Positions 25,727 to 35,416 are shown, numbered from the stretch's first letter. The stretch: 64,000 bases of DNA from CAUUJV01 sp963545565 (GCA_963545565.1 CAUUJV010000003.1:62001-126000), one strand, 5' to 3'. Made by a program: numbers and translations. The notes: generated by a model from the letters alone, not told the origin.

Positions 25727-27184
25727 TCATGATTCGCTTAGCAGTTTGGCCATGGTTTCGATCTGGGCTTCCTCGGAGAAATGCGACAGTATCAGGAATC
25801 GCCTGCCCTCTTCCATCGATCGGAGCACGTTCGCCCGCACTTTCGGATCCATCTGTTCGAGATTCCTCGACAGCGACTCGATCTCATCGCGGGATGGCGT
25901 ATTCATGCCGTCTCCATCGTTGGTGGCCGCCGCGCGTTTCATGCGGGCCGCGTTGGCATCGGCCTCAATTCCGGCGAGGATCTTGCGTTTCTCTTTTTCC
26001 GTGACGTGCTGGTAGTGCATGGCGGTGCTTGCCTGGGTGTGGCCGCCCATCTCCATGACCGCCTTGAGGCTGTTCGTGTAGCTCGCCACCTCCGTGAGCG
26101 CCCGGTGGCGCAGATCGTATAGCCTGACCTTCTTCTCTTCGAGACGTGGAATCGTCTTGCGGGCCCTGTACCAGGCGTTCCTCACGCTTTGCGGGTTGAC
26201 GATATCGTGTGTGACCGAACCGGTGAACATCGGCGACTCGGGTAACGGTCCGACGAACTTCCCCAGATGCCGCTCGAAGCAAGGCACCAGGTATTTCGGA
26301 ATGGCGACGTCCCTGACGCTGCCCGGTGTCTTGGTCTTGCCGTATCCGCGAACCGTTCGTCCATCTTTCTTTATGCTTATGGCGGCTCTCCTGACACGCA
26401 CCATTCCGCCTTGCCTGTCCGGATTGATGTCGATGTCCCCACGTTGCAGTCCGTACGCCTCCTCTGGCCTCAGGCAGAGCACCCCAACCAGATAGATGAC
26501 GAGGGCGTGCCGCTCCGGCATGGCTGCGTACAGCATGTCCAGCTCCTCATGGCTGACGTCGGCGTCGGCAATGTCGGCCAGTGGCTTCTCGACCCGGATG
26601 TTGATGGCCGGATTGCTGCCGATCAACGGCTCTCCTGTGCCTTTCACCTTCTTCGTGCTCGCCTCCGCGAACATGGCGCGCATGAGCGTGGCGACATGCC
26701 ATCTGATGCTGGCTCCGGCGCCATCGCCCGACACGTCCATCGAATCGATCGTCTCGCGCAGCAGGGATTCGGTGATCTCGTCCATGCGGTACACGCCCAG
26801 GGCCGGAATCAGGTGGTCCCGCAGGTACTGGCGGTATTTTTCCACGGTCTGTTCGGCCAAGGGTTCGCCGTTGGCCTTGCGGTGCTCGCGCAGGTAGTCC
26901 ATGGCGTATTGCGCGAAGGTGGTGCCGTGCGCCTCCTCCTTCAGCTGCTCGAGCTGCGGCGGCACCCATGTGCCCCGTATGATGTCGCGTTCCGCGTCGT
27001 TAAGCCAGGTTTCCGCATCGATCGCGAACCGCAGCGGGAAGTTCTTGTAGATCCGTTTCTTGCCACGCAGCTGGTCGGGCCACTTGCGGTACGCCCATAC
27101 CGGAGGCTCATACGATGCCTCAAGGTATCGGGGGTTCTTCTTGTTTGGTTTTTTCTGGAGGTAGCCGAAGCGTCGTCTGCCCAT
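25727..27184 (-). CDS. int: Tyrosine recombinase/integrase of the element
   Basis: A 485-residue phage-type integrase. The N terminus (MGRRRFGYLQKKPNKKNP) resembles an arm-binding domain, followed by a SAM-like core-binding domain (about 80-180, TTFAQYAMDYLREH) and the catalytic domain: first Arg in CLRPEEAYGL, the box-II block LYDLRHRALTEV (Tyr replaces the more usual His of HxLRH), GGHTQASTAMHYQH with the nucleophile Tyr. It ends with an extra C-terminal helical tail of about 90 residues. The ATG at 27184 is preferred over 27220 because the family starts there. It sits 220 bp from the tRNA-Ser att site it presumably uses. Confidence 0.92.
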   Translation of the reverse strand: MGRRRFGYLQKKPNKKNPRYLEASYEPPVWAYRKWPDQLRGKKRIYKNFPLRFAIDAETWLNDAERDIIRGTWVPPQLEQLKEEAHGTTFAQYAMDYLREHRKANGEPLAEQTVEKYRQYLRDHLIPALGVYRMDEITESLLRETIDSMDVSGDGAGASIRWHVATLMRAMFAEASTKKVKGTGEPLIGSNPAINIRVEKPLADIADADVSHEELDMLYAAMPERHALVIYLVGVLCLRPEEAYGLQRGDIDINPDRQGGMVRVRRAAISIKKDGRTVRGYGKTKTPGSVRDVAIPKYLVPCFERHLGKFVGPLPESPMFTGSVTHDIVNPQSVRNAWYRARKTIPRLEEKKVRLYDLRHRALTEVASYTNSLKAVMEMGGHTQASTAMHYQHVTEKEKRKILAGIEADANAARMKRAAATNDGDGMNTPSRDEIESLSRNLEQMDPKVRANVLRSMEEGRRFLILSHFSEEAQIETMAKLLSES

Positions 27185-27368
27185 GTTGGTCTCTTTCGGA
27201 AAAGTGCGTCTGGACGCCAATCGGGTAGGAATCGAATCTTGTTGGATTTATGCCCGAAAGGTTACCCGATATCCTATGGTGCCCAGCGACACTTCAGATT
27301 GGACAAAGGCTTTGGACGCAAAACGGCAAAAAGAACGCAAATCGTTGGAAAGACGCCGTTTTAAGCAT

Positions 27369-27401
27369 GAAAAAAGGGTTTTCGGAATCATCCGAAAACC
27401 C
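27369..27401 (-). terminator. Terminator behind tRNA-Ser, within the element
   Basis: Stem GGGTTTTCGGA/TCCGAAAACCC (27376-27401) with a four-base loop, followed on the minus strand by a T-run. It lies just past attR, so the element supplies a new terminator for the tRNA and insulates int from it. Confidence 0.75.
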
Positions 27402-27406
27402 TACCC

Positions 27407-27421
27407 GCGGAGGATACGAGA
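27407..27421. other. attR: 15 bp att core in the tRNA-Ser 3' end
   Basis: GCGGAGGATACGAGA, identical to attL at 11186-11200 and in the same orientation. It covers the acceptor stem and part of the T arm, so integration restores an intact tRNA gene. Confidence 0.78.
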
Positions 27422-27492
27422 TTCGAACTCGTGAGGGCGTGAACCCAACACGCTTTCCAAGCGTGCGCCATAGACCACTAGGCGAATCCTCC
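27408..27492 (-). tRNA. tRNA-Ser(GGA)
   Basis: The minus strand folds with acceptor GGAGGAT/ATCCTCC, discriminator G, anticodon loop CTTGGAAAG region giving anticodon GGA, a long variable arm as in serine tRNAs and the T loop GTTCGAATC. CCA is not encoded. Its 3' end is the attachment site of the integrated element. Confidence 0.93.
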
Positions 27493-27898
27493 ATTGCGTA
27501 AATGCAACTTTTCTAAAATAGCATAAGTTATGGCAAATAGGAAATAGAGTGTTGCATTCATCACGGGCAGATCGTTTTTTCAGAGCTGATATTTAGCGAG
27601 CCTAGAAGGATTAAAGAATTGAATAAAGGGTAGAAGCAATTTTGTAGGATTACGTGAATTGAATTTCGACATCTTTCAAAAAATTGCCTCGAAGAAGGCT
27701 AGAAGGAATTCGAAAGCTATTGGAAAATATAGGCAAACTACCTTGCTGTAGTTTGAATATTATGGAGAATATGTAACTAAAATGTATATAATATGTACAA
27801 AATCAAAGATGTTGAACTCATAACCAGTGATTTAGGATTTCTCCTTTTTATTCTTGGATATTAGACCTTGATTTGTTTGGAGAAGAATAAGGAGAGAA
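27493..27898. other. Non-coding AT-rich gap before the lysozyme gene
   Basis: No gene is visible. A TATAAT at 27787-27792 lies about 105 bp before the lysozyme start but has no good -35 partner. AAGGAGAG lies directly before the lysozyme ATG. The region presumably carries the promoters of both divergent genes. Confidence 0.5.
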
Positions 27899-29566
27899 AT
27901 GTTTTCGAAGGGAATCCCCCAAGAAAAGATGAATATAAAAAGTAAGAATAGTCTTAAGAACAATCTTTTCGCACGAGCTGGAATTATTACAGTGGCCGCA
28001 ATATGCACCATCTCGTTGACAATTCCTATAAGCGCGTATGCATTTACTGACGTTGCACTTGATGCTACCGAAAGTCTTTACACTAATTCAATTTCAGATA
28101 CAACAAGTTCAGATAGTGATGCGTCTTCAGAAGAGCTTCCAGAATCCATCGATTCCAGTATTTCTAACGATGCAACTGTTATTTCCCCAGACTATGTTCT
28201 AGAGGAAGATGGAACTGTTGTTGAAGCTAAAACAGGCAACGAAGTAACTGATAAGTCAGTTATTGGTACGAATGATACGCCTGCAGATCCTTTGGAGAAG
28301 ACCGACGGTGAATCCTATATTCCTGTAAGCGTTGGTGATGCTCGAGATGAGCTTGGTGACACTGGCTCGAGTTCTAGCTCATCAGATTCTTCGACATCTG
28401 GCTCTTCTGCTAGCACAGAGGGCGGTGTGAAGAATGCTTCATTTGCCATAACGTCTGCTTATGGTGCTTATTGGGGTACTTACAACAGCACAACCGCGTT
28501 CTACCAGAAGAACGGAACACTTTTCACTTCTAACGCAAAGAAAGTGATTGATGTTTCCTCATGGCAGGGTACTATTGATTGGGCTAAAGCTAAGGCCGAT
28601 GGTGTTGAAGGTGCAATTATTCGCATCGGCTATGGCGTAGGCAATGCAGATTCTCAGGCAAAAGCAAATATCACAGCGTGTAAGAAGTATGGCATTCCAT
28701 TTGGAATCTACCTTTATTCTTATGCATATGATTCCAGCTTTGCAACACGAGAAGGTAATTCTACAGCTAGCTTACTTTCTAGCTATGGTGTTTCTTCTAG
28801 CGATTTGGCGTATCCAATTTTCTACGATTTGGAGGCGTGGACGTGGGCTGGGCACACTCGGCCACGCTCTGCAAGCACATACTCAGGAATCGTAAGCAAC
28901 TACATCTCTACTTTGAGTTCTGCCGGTTACAGCAATGTCCAGGTTTATTCTTATACCTCTTATCTAAACAGCTCTTTAAATTCCTCTTCTATCTGGAGCA
29001 AGGTGGGCTGGGTTGCGCAGTACAGCGGTACACTTGGCTATTCTTCCTTCAGCAATTCATACAAGAAAGGGTGGCAGTATCAGTCAACCGGTACTATCAA
29101 CGGTATTAGTGGCAACGTGGATATGAATGCTTTTGCAGATCCTAGAACTGTTGATTTGAGCGGGGCTGAAGCGAGCTCGGTATTCCGAGTCTATAATCCG
29201 AACAGTGGCTTGCATCATTATACGACGAATGGCAATGAAGTAGCTTCTTTGGTTGCCGACGGCTGGAATTATGAAGGAGTATCTTTCATTGCAGAAGATT
29301 CTGGTAGCCCTGTGTATCGCGTGTACGATCCGTATGATGGAAATCATTTGCTTACTTTGAGTTCCTATGAAAAGGAAAGCCTTGTCAAACTAGGCTGGAT
29401 TTATGAAGGTATTGCCTTCTACGTGGATAATACTAAGACAAATGAGATCTATCGACTTTATAATCCAAACAGTGGTGAGCATTTCTTTACGGCATCTTCT
29501 TACGAATATTCTGTTGTAGGCAAGGCTGGATGGCATAAAGAAGGCATTGCCTGGCATGCTCAATAA
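27899..29566 (+). CDS. Secreted GH25 lysozyme with DUF5648-type repeats
   Basis: A 555-residue secreted muramidase. A signal peptide (about 1-48, cleavage after SAYA) is followed by an acidic Ser/Thr-rich segment to about residue 190, then the GH25 domain: KKVIDVSSWQGTIDWAKAK near 213, GIYLYSYA, and the catalytic FYDLEAW near 306. Three C-terminal repeats of about 43 residues (from about 424), with VYNPNSGLHHYTT, VYDPYDGNHLLTL and LYNPNSGEHFFTA, belong to the DUF5648 type, probably for wall binding. AAGGAGAG precedes the ATG. It cleaves peptidoglycan, probably for cell-wall remodelling. Confidence 0.9.
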   Translation: MFSKGIPQEKMNIKSKNSLKNNLFARAGIITVAAICTISLTIPISAYAFTDVALDATESLYTNSISDTTSSDSDASSEELPESIDSSISNDATVISPDYVLEEDGTVVEAKTGNEVTDKSVIGTNDTPADPLEKTDGESYIPVSVGDARDELGDTGSSSSSSDSSTSGSSASTEGGVKNASFAITSAYGAYWGTYNSTTAFYQKNGTLFTSNAKKVIDVSSWQGTIDWAKAKADGVEGAIIRIGYGVGNADSQAKANITACKKYGIPFGIYLYSYAYDSSFATREGNSTASLLSSYGVSSSDLAYPIFYDLEAWTWAGHTRPRSASTYSGIVSNYISTLSSAGYSNVQVYSYTSYLNSSLNSSSIWSKVGWVAQYSGTLGYSSFSNSYKKGWQYQSTGTINGISGNVDMNAFADPRTVDLSGAEASSVFRVYNPNSGLHHYTTNGNEVASLVADGWNYEGVSFIAEDSGSPVYRVYDPYDGNHLLTLSSYEKESLVKLGWIYEGIAFYVDNTKTNEIYRLYNPNSGEHFFTASSYEYSVVGKAGWHKEGIAWHAQ

Positions 29567-29625
29567 TGCTCTTTGGCACTACTTCAGTTATGATGAAGTG
29601 TACTTATTGAAAAGGCAACCGGAAG

Positions 29626-30981
29626 ATGAAGAATTTTAGAATGAACATTAATATTTCCAAATCTCTTCTTTCGATTGCCCTTTTTATTGTTTTGGCTGGG
29701 GGACAAGGATTATTTTTCTTGACTTCTGTGGGGCCGTTGACTTTGCCGGACCCCGATTTGCACGTTATTTCATCCTATTCGCTTGCTACAGGGCAAGTCT
29801 TTAATTCCGTCATTAAGACAAAAGACGATTATGGCAATACAATCAAAATTCAAAAAGTAGTTGGAGATAATCGAATACTAACATTGCCTGCTACGTGCAA
29901 TATGCTTGTTTCTAGCATTCTTACTGAACATCAAGTAGGTGGTGGCGAGCAATGCACATTACAGCATCAGACTATTAAAGCAATGAAGCATAAAACCATT
30001 GTGCTGAAAAGCAAAAGAGTGAATCAATATTATCAATTTATTCACTTACCGCAGGCTATTGGGTTGAAAATAGGACTTTTGGTAACAAGCGATGTTTACT
30101 ATGCACTTGATTTTGGACGTCTGGCAAATCTTATTTTCTTTATTTTGATCATGGTGCTTGCTATTTGGCTTGCTCCGTATGGAAAATATTTTTTAGTCAT
30201 GCTAGCAGCATTGCCGCCAGTAGTTATGATCGCAGTGAGCTATGGTGTGGACTCGGATGCGTTTGCACTTCTTGCTTTATTGGTGACCCTAATCATGAAA
30301 GTGGTCGACAGAGCAAAGCCTGTCAGTTATAAGCAAATTTTTGCTCTTTCTTTTATTTCGTATTGTGTATTTTGTGAAAAATCGATTTATGTTTTCCCGG
30401 CTATAGCTCTGCTGTTGCTTAGCCATAATGTAATGACTCTTAAAAAGAAGTTTATTTATTTGGGAATGTGCACTGCTTGGGTAGCGTGCCTGTATCTGCC
30501 GTGGCAATTAGTCTTTGGCACGAATTACTTAAGTGCAAATTTGAGAAATAATATGCATTATTTGCTTGGCCATACAGTTCAATTTGTTCGTCTTGCTATT
30601 AAGACTTTTGTAGAAAGCCAATTGGTTTGGCCGACTGGCACTGATTTATATATTTATATTGCTATTCTTATCTTCTCTTGCTGGGCTTTTTGCCTAGGCA
30701 AATACAGAGTTCCTAAATTGCGAACTGCCAAAGAGTGGATTTTAGTTAATCGATTCCTTATTGTCTCAGTCTTATCTTTCGTTGTACTGATTGTTTCACT
30801 TTATGTGTTTATTGGCCTGACGTGGAATAATTTAACTCAAATGAACAAGCTAACTATGCTAGAGGGATTCCAAGGGAGATACATTATTCCTATGCTCCCT
30901 GTTTTAACACTTGGTTTCCAGAAAGTTATATCTTCTACCGTTAAAACTTCAGAAATCAGTGAACAATCACCTAGCGGCTAA
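29626..30981 (+). CDS. DUF2142-like multi-pass membrane protein
   Basis: A 451-residue protein with about ten membrane helices. After the first helix comes LTLPDPDLHVISSYSLATGQVFN, matching the P-x-P-D-x-x-H-xxx-A/S motif after helix 1 in DUF2142 and related GT-C glycosyltransferase-like proteins; an Asp-containing first loop is typical of such enzymes. It therefore probably acts on a lipid-linked sugar at the outer face of the membrane; the substrate is not known. It overlaps the convergent neighbouring membrane protein gene by 11 bp and lies just before the polysaccharide gene set. Confidence 0.65.
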   Translation: MKNFRMNINISKSLLSIALFIVLAGGQGLFFLTSVGPLTLPDPDLHVISSYSLATGQVFNSVIKTKDDYGNTIKIQKVVGDNRILTLPATCNMLVSSILTEHQVGGGEQCTLQHQTIKAMKHKTIVLKSKRVNQYYQFIHLPQAIGLKIGLLVTSDVYYALDFGRLANLIFFILIMVLAIWLAPYGKYFLVMLAALPPVVMIAVSYGVDSDAFALLALLVTLIMKVVDRAKPVSYKQIFALSFISYCVFCEKSIYVFPAIALLLLSHNVMTLKKKFIYLGMCTAWVACLYLPWQLVFGTNYLSANLRNNMHYLLGHTVQFVRLAIKTFVESQLVWPTGTDLYIYIAILIFSCWAFCLGKYRVPKLRTAKEWILVNRFLIVSVLSFVVLIVSLYVFIGLTWNNLTQMNKLTMLEGFQGRYIIPMLPVLTLGFQKVISSTVKTSEISEQSPSG

Positions 30982-32749
30982 GACTAAGATGTTGTGAGCT
31001 AGTGGAACGAATAGTTCTTGGCTCTCGCTGATGCTTAAATGAATTTTTCTTATTAAGACTTGTCAAGAGTGAGGCTGCACCAAGGAGCAGGCCGATATTC
31101 ATAAGAGCAGCAATGCAACTTGAGGTATAGAAAAATACAATATATGTGCTGTGAACGTATTCAGCGAACCAGTTCACAAGGAACGAGTAGCAAAAACTAT
31201 ATATGCCCAATGCAATTGCGAGCAAAAGATATCCCCAATGTGGTGTTGCCCATTTTTTCTTTTTGAGTGATTCTACTACTGCCACAAATACAGAACTAAG
31301 GCAAAGAAGTAATAGAATTATATTGGTAAGTCTGTAGAATCGAACATCAAAATGTGCAATTTTTAAAGCGGTTTTTTTACTAAACCAGCTAATAATTTGA
31401 GGATTCGGGTTTGAAGGATTAATGCCGAGGTTCTTGAGATCTGCTATGTTTGGCCGATTCTGGTCATGGCTATATTGATAGTCAGAAGTGAGAAGTGCTG
31501 AATTCGCCCATTGATGCACGCTAGGATGAATGAGCTCTTTGATTTCCTTTTTTGTTCTTGGCACAAGCGAAGATACAAGTTTGATTTTTTGTGTTTTCTT
31601 AAGAGTTCCTGCTTTAAAAGCATCATTGAGCTCGTTATTTACTTGGGCAAAATATTTTTGCACTTTTGCCTGATTTTGCATACCGATAGTTTGATTAATG
31701 CAATCAATAAAATGCCATATGATAAGGTCACCTTCAACAGGATTCTCTTCCATACTGGGGGAAGCAAAACCATAGTGGCGAATTAATCGGTGAAGTTTTT
31801 TACTTTTCTTGAGCGTTGGTGAAACTTTAAAAACTTTTTCAATTGTGTCCGCGGGGGCCCAAACATCAGTTGTTTGGGCTTTGGAATCAATCTGGTAAAG
31901 AGTAGAAATAAATTTAGCCATCTCGCCTTGTGTACGAGTATTTAATAAATAGACTCCGAAATGATTCAGATTTTCGATCCTAACAGTCTGCAATAAAGCG
32001 AAGCTAATAAAGGAGGGGAAAATGCAGAAGACCACTGCAAAAATGCGTATTAAATTCTCTTTTTTTGCAGTCAGAATTATTAAAAAGAATTTGATAATTG
32101 CAATTGTGCAAAACATTGGGACTAGCCAAATTGAGTCTTCCTTAATGTCATAGATAAAGGCGAAGAGTATGCCTAAAAACATTAGAAAACAAGCATCGGC
32201 ACAAGCTAATTTTTTTTGTTGCTTCTCATTTAAATTTTGGCGTGTAAAAGCAGGTCTCCACACGAGGAGTAACATAAGCGATGCTATAAGGATAAAAAGG
32301 AAAGGCGTCATAAGGGAATTACGATATGTACGAGTACCTATCCAATTTTCAAATGCGAGAGGATTCCACAATACGTAAACATAAGCAAAAGTACTGAGCC
32401 ATTTTTTGTGAAATGTATGTTGAAAAGCTACAGCCACAAATATTGCTGCAATAATCCACACAAGAAAATACGCAATATCAATGTTGAGATGGAGAAGTCT
32501 AACAACGCGCAAGAAAAATCCATATGCTTGATTCTTGGCTAAAGCGTACCTACTTGTTGTATTCTCGTAGGAATTTTGTGAATAAAGCATGAGCAGGGCA
32601 TCATCGGCTCCTTGCGTGTGTGCGTACCACATATGAAGCGTTATTGACATCATAAAGCGCAGGAAAGTGAGGGCTGTGATGCAAAATGTTGTAATCCATA
32701 CGATTCTGGGAATACTTCTTAGGTTCCTAAACATTACAGTATTGCTCAA
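30971..32749 (-). CDS. Large multi-pass membrane protein, possible GT-C glycosyltransferase
   Basis: A 592-residue protein with about ten membrane helices and a soluble loop between about 280 and 460. The first extracytoplasmic loop has QGADDALLMLY, an acidic pair where GT-C enzymes place their catalytic Asp. I recognise no named family. Convergent with the DUF2142-like gene (11 bp overlap) and divergent from rmlB, it is placed to modify the surface polysaccharide, for example by adding side-chain sugars; this is inference from topology and position. Confidence 0.6.
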   Translation of the reverse strand: MSNTVMFRNLRSIPRIVWITTFCITALTFLRFMMSITLHMWYAHTQGADDALLMLYSQNSYENTTSRYALAKNQAYGFFLRVVRLLHLNIDIAYFLVWIIAAIFVAVAFQHTFHKKWLSTFAYVYVLWNPLAFENWIGTRTYRNSLMTPFLFILIASLMLLLVWRPAFTRQNLNEKQQKKLACADACFLMFLGILFAFIYDIKEDSIWLVPMFCTIAIIKFFLIILTAKKENLIRIFAVVFCIFPSFISFALLQTVRIENLNHFGVYLLNTRTQGEMAKFISTLYQIDSKAQTTDVWAPADTIEKVFKVSPTLKKSKKLHRLIRHYGFASPSMEENPVEGDLIIWHFIDCINQTIGMQNQAKVQKYFAQVNNELNDAFKAGTLKKTQKIKLVSSLVPRTKKEIKELIHPSVHQWANSALLTSDYQYSHDQNRPNIADLKNLGINPSNPNPQIISWFSKKTALKIAHFDVRFYRLTNIILLLLCLSSVFVAVVESLKKKKWATPHWGYLLLAIALGIYSFCYSFLVNWFAEYVHSTYIVFFYTSSCIAALMNIGLLLGAASLLTSLNKKNSFKHQREPRTIRSTSSQHLSLSR

Positions 32750-32930
32750 TATCCTTCCTCGTCATAATTCATCTTATACCAGATAGATTCTCAAAAACGT
32801 CAGAATCTCGATGTTATTTGATTTTAACTTTTTCTATACTGTTTATAGCTCAGCAGAGGCAGAAAATAAATCTAAGTCTGTGTCTACTTCCTTGTAGTCG
32901 TTTCTAGAGTTAGAGTTACTGTCTTTCGGC

Positions 32931-32943
32931 TATTATTGGTTCT
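32931..32943 (+). promoter_or_regulatory. -10 box and probable leaderless start of rmlB
   Basis: TATTAT (32931-32936) ends 7 bases before the rmlB ATG and no Shine-Dalgarno sequence is present, so transcription may begin at or next to the start codon. The -35 region is weak. Confidence 0.4.
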
Positions 32944-33963
32944 ATGACTGAACTCTTCCAACCAAAGAACATTATTGTCACCGGTGGAGCTGGTTTCATT
33001 GGCTCTAACTTCGTACATTATGTAGTTGATAATTTCCCAGACGTTCATGTAACTGTTCTTGATGCTCTGACTTATGCAGGCAATATTGAGAACCTTGCTG
33101 GAATTCCAGAAGACCGCATGACATTCGTACATGGCAATATTTGTGATGCTGAATTGCTTGACAAGATTGTGCCTGGCAAGAATGCAATTGTGCATTATGC
33201 AGCTGAGTCCCATAATGACAATTCCATCGCAAACCCAGAGCCATTCCTCAAGACCAATGTCGAGGGTACGTTCCGTCTGCTCGAAGCAGCTCGCAAGTAT
33301 GATGTGCGCTATCATCATGTTTCCACCGATGAGGTGTACGGTGATCTAGCACTTGATGACCCAGCAAAGTTCACTGAGGAAACTCCATACCATCCATCGA
33401 GCCCGTATTCTTCAACAAAGGCAAGTTCTGACTTACTGGTACGCGCATGGCATCGCACATTCGGTGTGCGCATCACCATTTCCAATTGCTCCAACAATTA
33501 CGGCCCATATCAGCACGTAGAAAAGTTCATTCCTCGCCAGATTACAAACATTCTGCGTGGTGAGCGTCCAAAGCTTTACGGCGATGGCCTTAACGTGCGC
33601 GACTGGATTCACACAGAAGACCATTCATCCGGTGTGTGGACCATCCTCACCAAGGGTCGCATTGGTGAAACATATTTGATTGGCGCGAACGGCGAGAAGA
33701 ACAACATTGACGTTCTACGTGCAATTTTGCGCGTAATGGGGCAGCCAGAAGATGCTTTCGACCACGTGAAGGACCGCCCTGGTCACGATCGCCGTTATGC
33801 AATCGACTCTACAAAGCTTCAAACAGAGCTTGGTTGGAAGCCAACTCACACCAACTTTGATGAAGGTCTGAAGGAAACTATCAAGTGGTATGAAGATCAT
33901 CAGGATTGGTGGGAGAAAACCAAGGATGCCACAGAACAGCGTTACAAGCAACAAGGACAGTGA
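32944..33963 (+). CDS. rmlB: dTDP-glucose 4,6-dehydratase
   Basis: A 339-residue extended short-chain dehydrogenase. It shows the NAD motif VTGGAGFIGSNFV at about 12-24, the catalytic TDE (HVSTDEVYGD, about 133-142) and YSSTK (about 158-162). It makes dTDP-4-keto-6-deoxyglucose, the second step to dTDP-L-rhamnose. The ATG is preceded by no ribosome site and may be leaderless. The fused rmlCD gene follows after 7 bp, and rmlA is three genes on, so the full pathway is present. Confidence 0.95.
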   Translation: MTELFQPKNIIVTGGAGFIGSNFVHYVVDNFPDVHVTVLDALTYAGNIENLAGIPEDRMTFVHGNICDAELLDKIVPGKNAIVHYAAESHNDNSIANPEPFLKTNVEGTFRLLEAARKYDVRYHHVSTDEVYGDLALDDPAKFTEETPYHPSSPYSSTKASSDLLVRAWHRTFGVRITISNCSNNYGPYQHVEKFIPRQITNILRGERPKLYGDGLNVRDWIHTEDHSSGVWTILTKGRIGETYLIGANGEKNNIDVLRAILRVMGQPEDAFDHVKDRPGHDRRYAIDSTKLQTELGWKPTHTNFDEGLKETIKWYEDHQDWWEKTKDATEQRYKQQGQ

Positions 33964-33970
33964 TTGACTA

Positions 33971-35416
33971 ATGTCACTTGAATTCGAAAAAGAATTAAAG
34001 GTCACCGAAACTAATATTCCTGGACTTATTGTCTTCGATTTGCCAGTTCACGGCGATAATCGTGGTTGGTTTAAGGAAAATTGGCAGCGCGCTAAGATGA
34101 CAGCACTTGGGCTGCCAGACTTCGGCCCAGTTCAGAACAATATCAGTTTTAATACCAATAAGGGCACCACACGTGGTATTCATGCTGAGCCTTGGGATAA
34201 GTACATTTCCATTGCAACCGGTGAGATCTTCGGTGCATGGGTTGATTTGCGACCAGGCGAAAGTTTCGGTCAGGTATACACCTGCAAGCTCGATCCTTCT
34301 AAGGCCATCTTCGTTCCACGTGGCGTAGGCAATTCCTTCCAGACTTTGACCGATGGTACTGCGTACACCTATCTTGTGAATGCACACTGGTCTCTCGAAC
34401 AGAAGAAGACATACACCTTCGTCAATCTTGCAGATCCAGATCTCAACATTCAGTGGCCAATTCCTCTTGAAGAATCTGAACGCTCTGAAGCTGATTTGGC
34501 TCATCCAATGCTTAAGGACGTTATCCCTATGAAGCCTCGCCGTACTCTCGTGGTGGGTTCTAAGGGTCAGCTTGGTCGTGCAGTTCGCGCCTATGCTGAG
34601 GCTCACGAGCTTGAAGGCTTTGAGTATCACGATATTGATACTTTCAATATTTCTGATCCAGCAGCTTATGATCAGTTTGATTGGGCTCTTTACGGTACCA
34701 TTATCAATGCCAGCGCATTCACTGCTGTGGATGTTGCTGAAACCGCTGATGGCCGCAAGACCGCTTGGCAGGCAAACGTTGTAGGCGTTGCAAACCTTGC
34801 TAAGGTAGCGCGCGAATACAATCTCACTCTCGTGCACATTTCTTCTGACTATGTATTCGATGGTGTTGAGAAGGAACATCTTGAGACAGAGCAGTTTGCT
34901 CCGCTTGGCGTTTACGGTCAGACTAAAGCTGCAGGTGATGCAATTGTGGCTAATGTTCCGCGCCACTATATTGTGCGCTCCAGCTGGGTGATTGGTGACG
35001 GCAAGAACTTCGTCAAGACCATGATGATGCTTTCCGAAAAGGCAAGTGCAAACGACTCTACCATCACTGTGGTGAATGATCAGTTTGGTCGTCTCACCTT
35101 CACAGCAGATATGGTAGAGGGGATCTTCCACTTGCTTCAGTCTGGTGCAGAATATGGCACTTATAACTTGACTGGTTCCGGCAAGATTGCTTCTTGGCAA
35201 GAGATTGCTCAGGAAGTATTCGAGCTTTCCGGTGGCCAGTCTGAGTGTGTGCTCCCAGTAAGCACTGAAGACTATGCAGCAAATGCTAACGGCCCAGTCT
35301 CCCCAAGGCCGGTAAACAGCGCGCTCGATCTTTCCAAGATTAGCAATGCTGGTTACACTCCACGCGATTGGGAAGAGAGTCTTAAAGCTTACGTTGCTAA
35401 GGAACTTGAAAAGTAA
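33971..35416 (+). CDS. rmlCD: Fused dTDP-4-keto-6-deoxyglucose epimerase and dTDP-4-keto-rhamnose reductase (RmlC-RmlD)
   Basis: A 481-residue bifunctional protein. Residues 1-190 are RmlC-like (DLPVHGDNRGWFKENWQ, then the His region NKGTTRGIHAEPWDK, and FQTLTDGTAYTYLVN). From about 194 an RmlD domain begins with TLVVGSKGQLGRAV, with HISSDYVFDG and the YGQTK active site near 315. It catalyses the last two steps to dTDP-L-rhamnose. Such fusion is characteristic of bifidobacteria and some relatives. It follows rmlB at 7 bp and ends at a terminator at 35478-35518. Confidence 0.94.
   Translation: MSLEFEKELKVTETNIPGLIVFDLPVHGDNRGWFKENWQRAKMTALGLPDFGPVQNNISFNTNKGTTRGIHAEPWDKYISIATGEIFGAWVDLRPGESFGQVYTCKLDPSKAIFVPRGVGNSFQTLTDGTAYTYLVNAHWSLEQKKTYTFVNLADPDLNIQWPIPLEESERSEADLAHPMLKDVIPMKPRRTLVVGSKGQLGRAVRAYAEAHELEGFEYHDIDTFNISDPAAYDQFDWALYGTIINASAFTAVDVAETADGRKTAWQANVVGVANLAKVAREYNLTLVHISSDYVFDGVEKEHLETEQFAPLGVYGQTKAAGDAIVANVPRHYIVRSSWVIGDGKNFVKTMMMLSEKASANDSTITVVNDQFGRLTFTADMVEGIFHLLQSGAEYGTYNLTGSGKIASWQEIAQEVFELSGGQSECVLPVSTEDYAANANGPVSPRPVNSALDLSKISNAGYTPRDWEESLKAYVAKELEK

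Larger units (their letters stand above)
11186..27421. mobile_element. Integrative and mobilizable element in tRNA-Ser(GGA)
   Basis: The element is bounded by 15 bp direct repeats, one inside the 3' end of an intact tRNA-Ser. Next to the tRNA are a tyrosine integrase and an excisionase-like gene, as expected. It carries a Rep-like ATPase, MobC, a relaxase and an oriT candidate but no type IV secretion genes, so it would need a helper for transfer. Cargo: a type I restriction-modification system, BrnT/BrnA, a PBECR4-like nuclease, a Cro/CI-type regulator and a TnpV-like protein. Most of it is clearly GC-richer than both flanks, except the AT-rich hsdS segment, which suggests recent acquisition from a high-GC Bifidobacterium-like donor. 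Confidence 0.85.

Noticed and set aside
33995..35200. A 401-codon antisense frame within rmlCD
   Set aside because: Shadow of the fused RmlC-RmlD gene; Cys/His/Ile-rich composition unlike neighbouring proteins.
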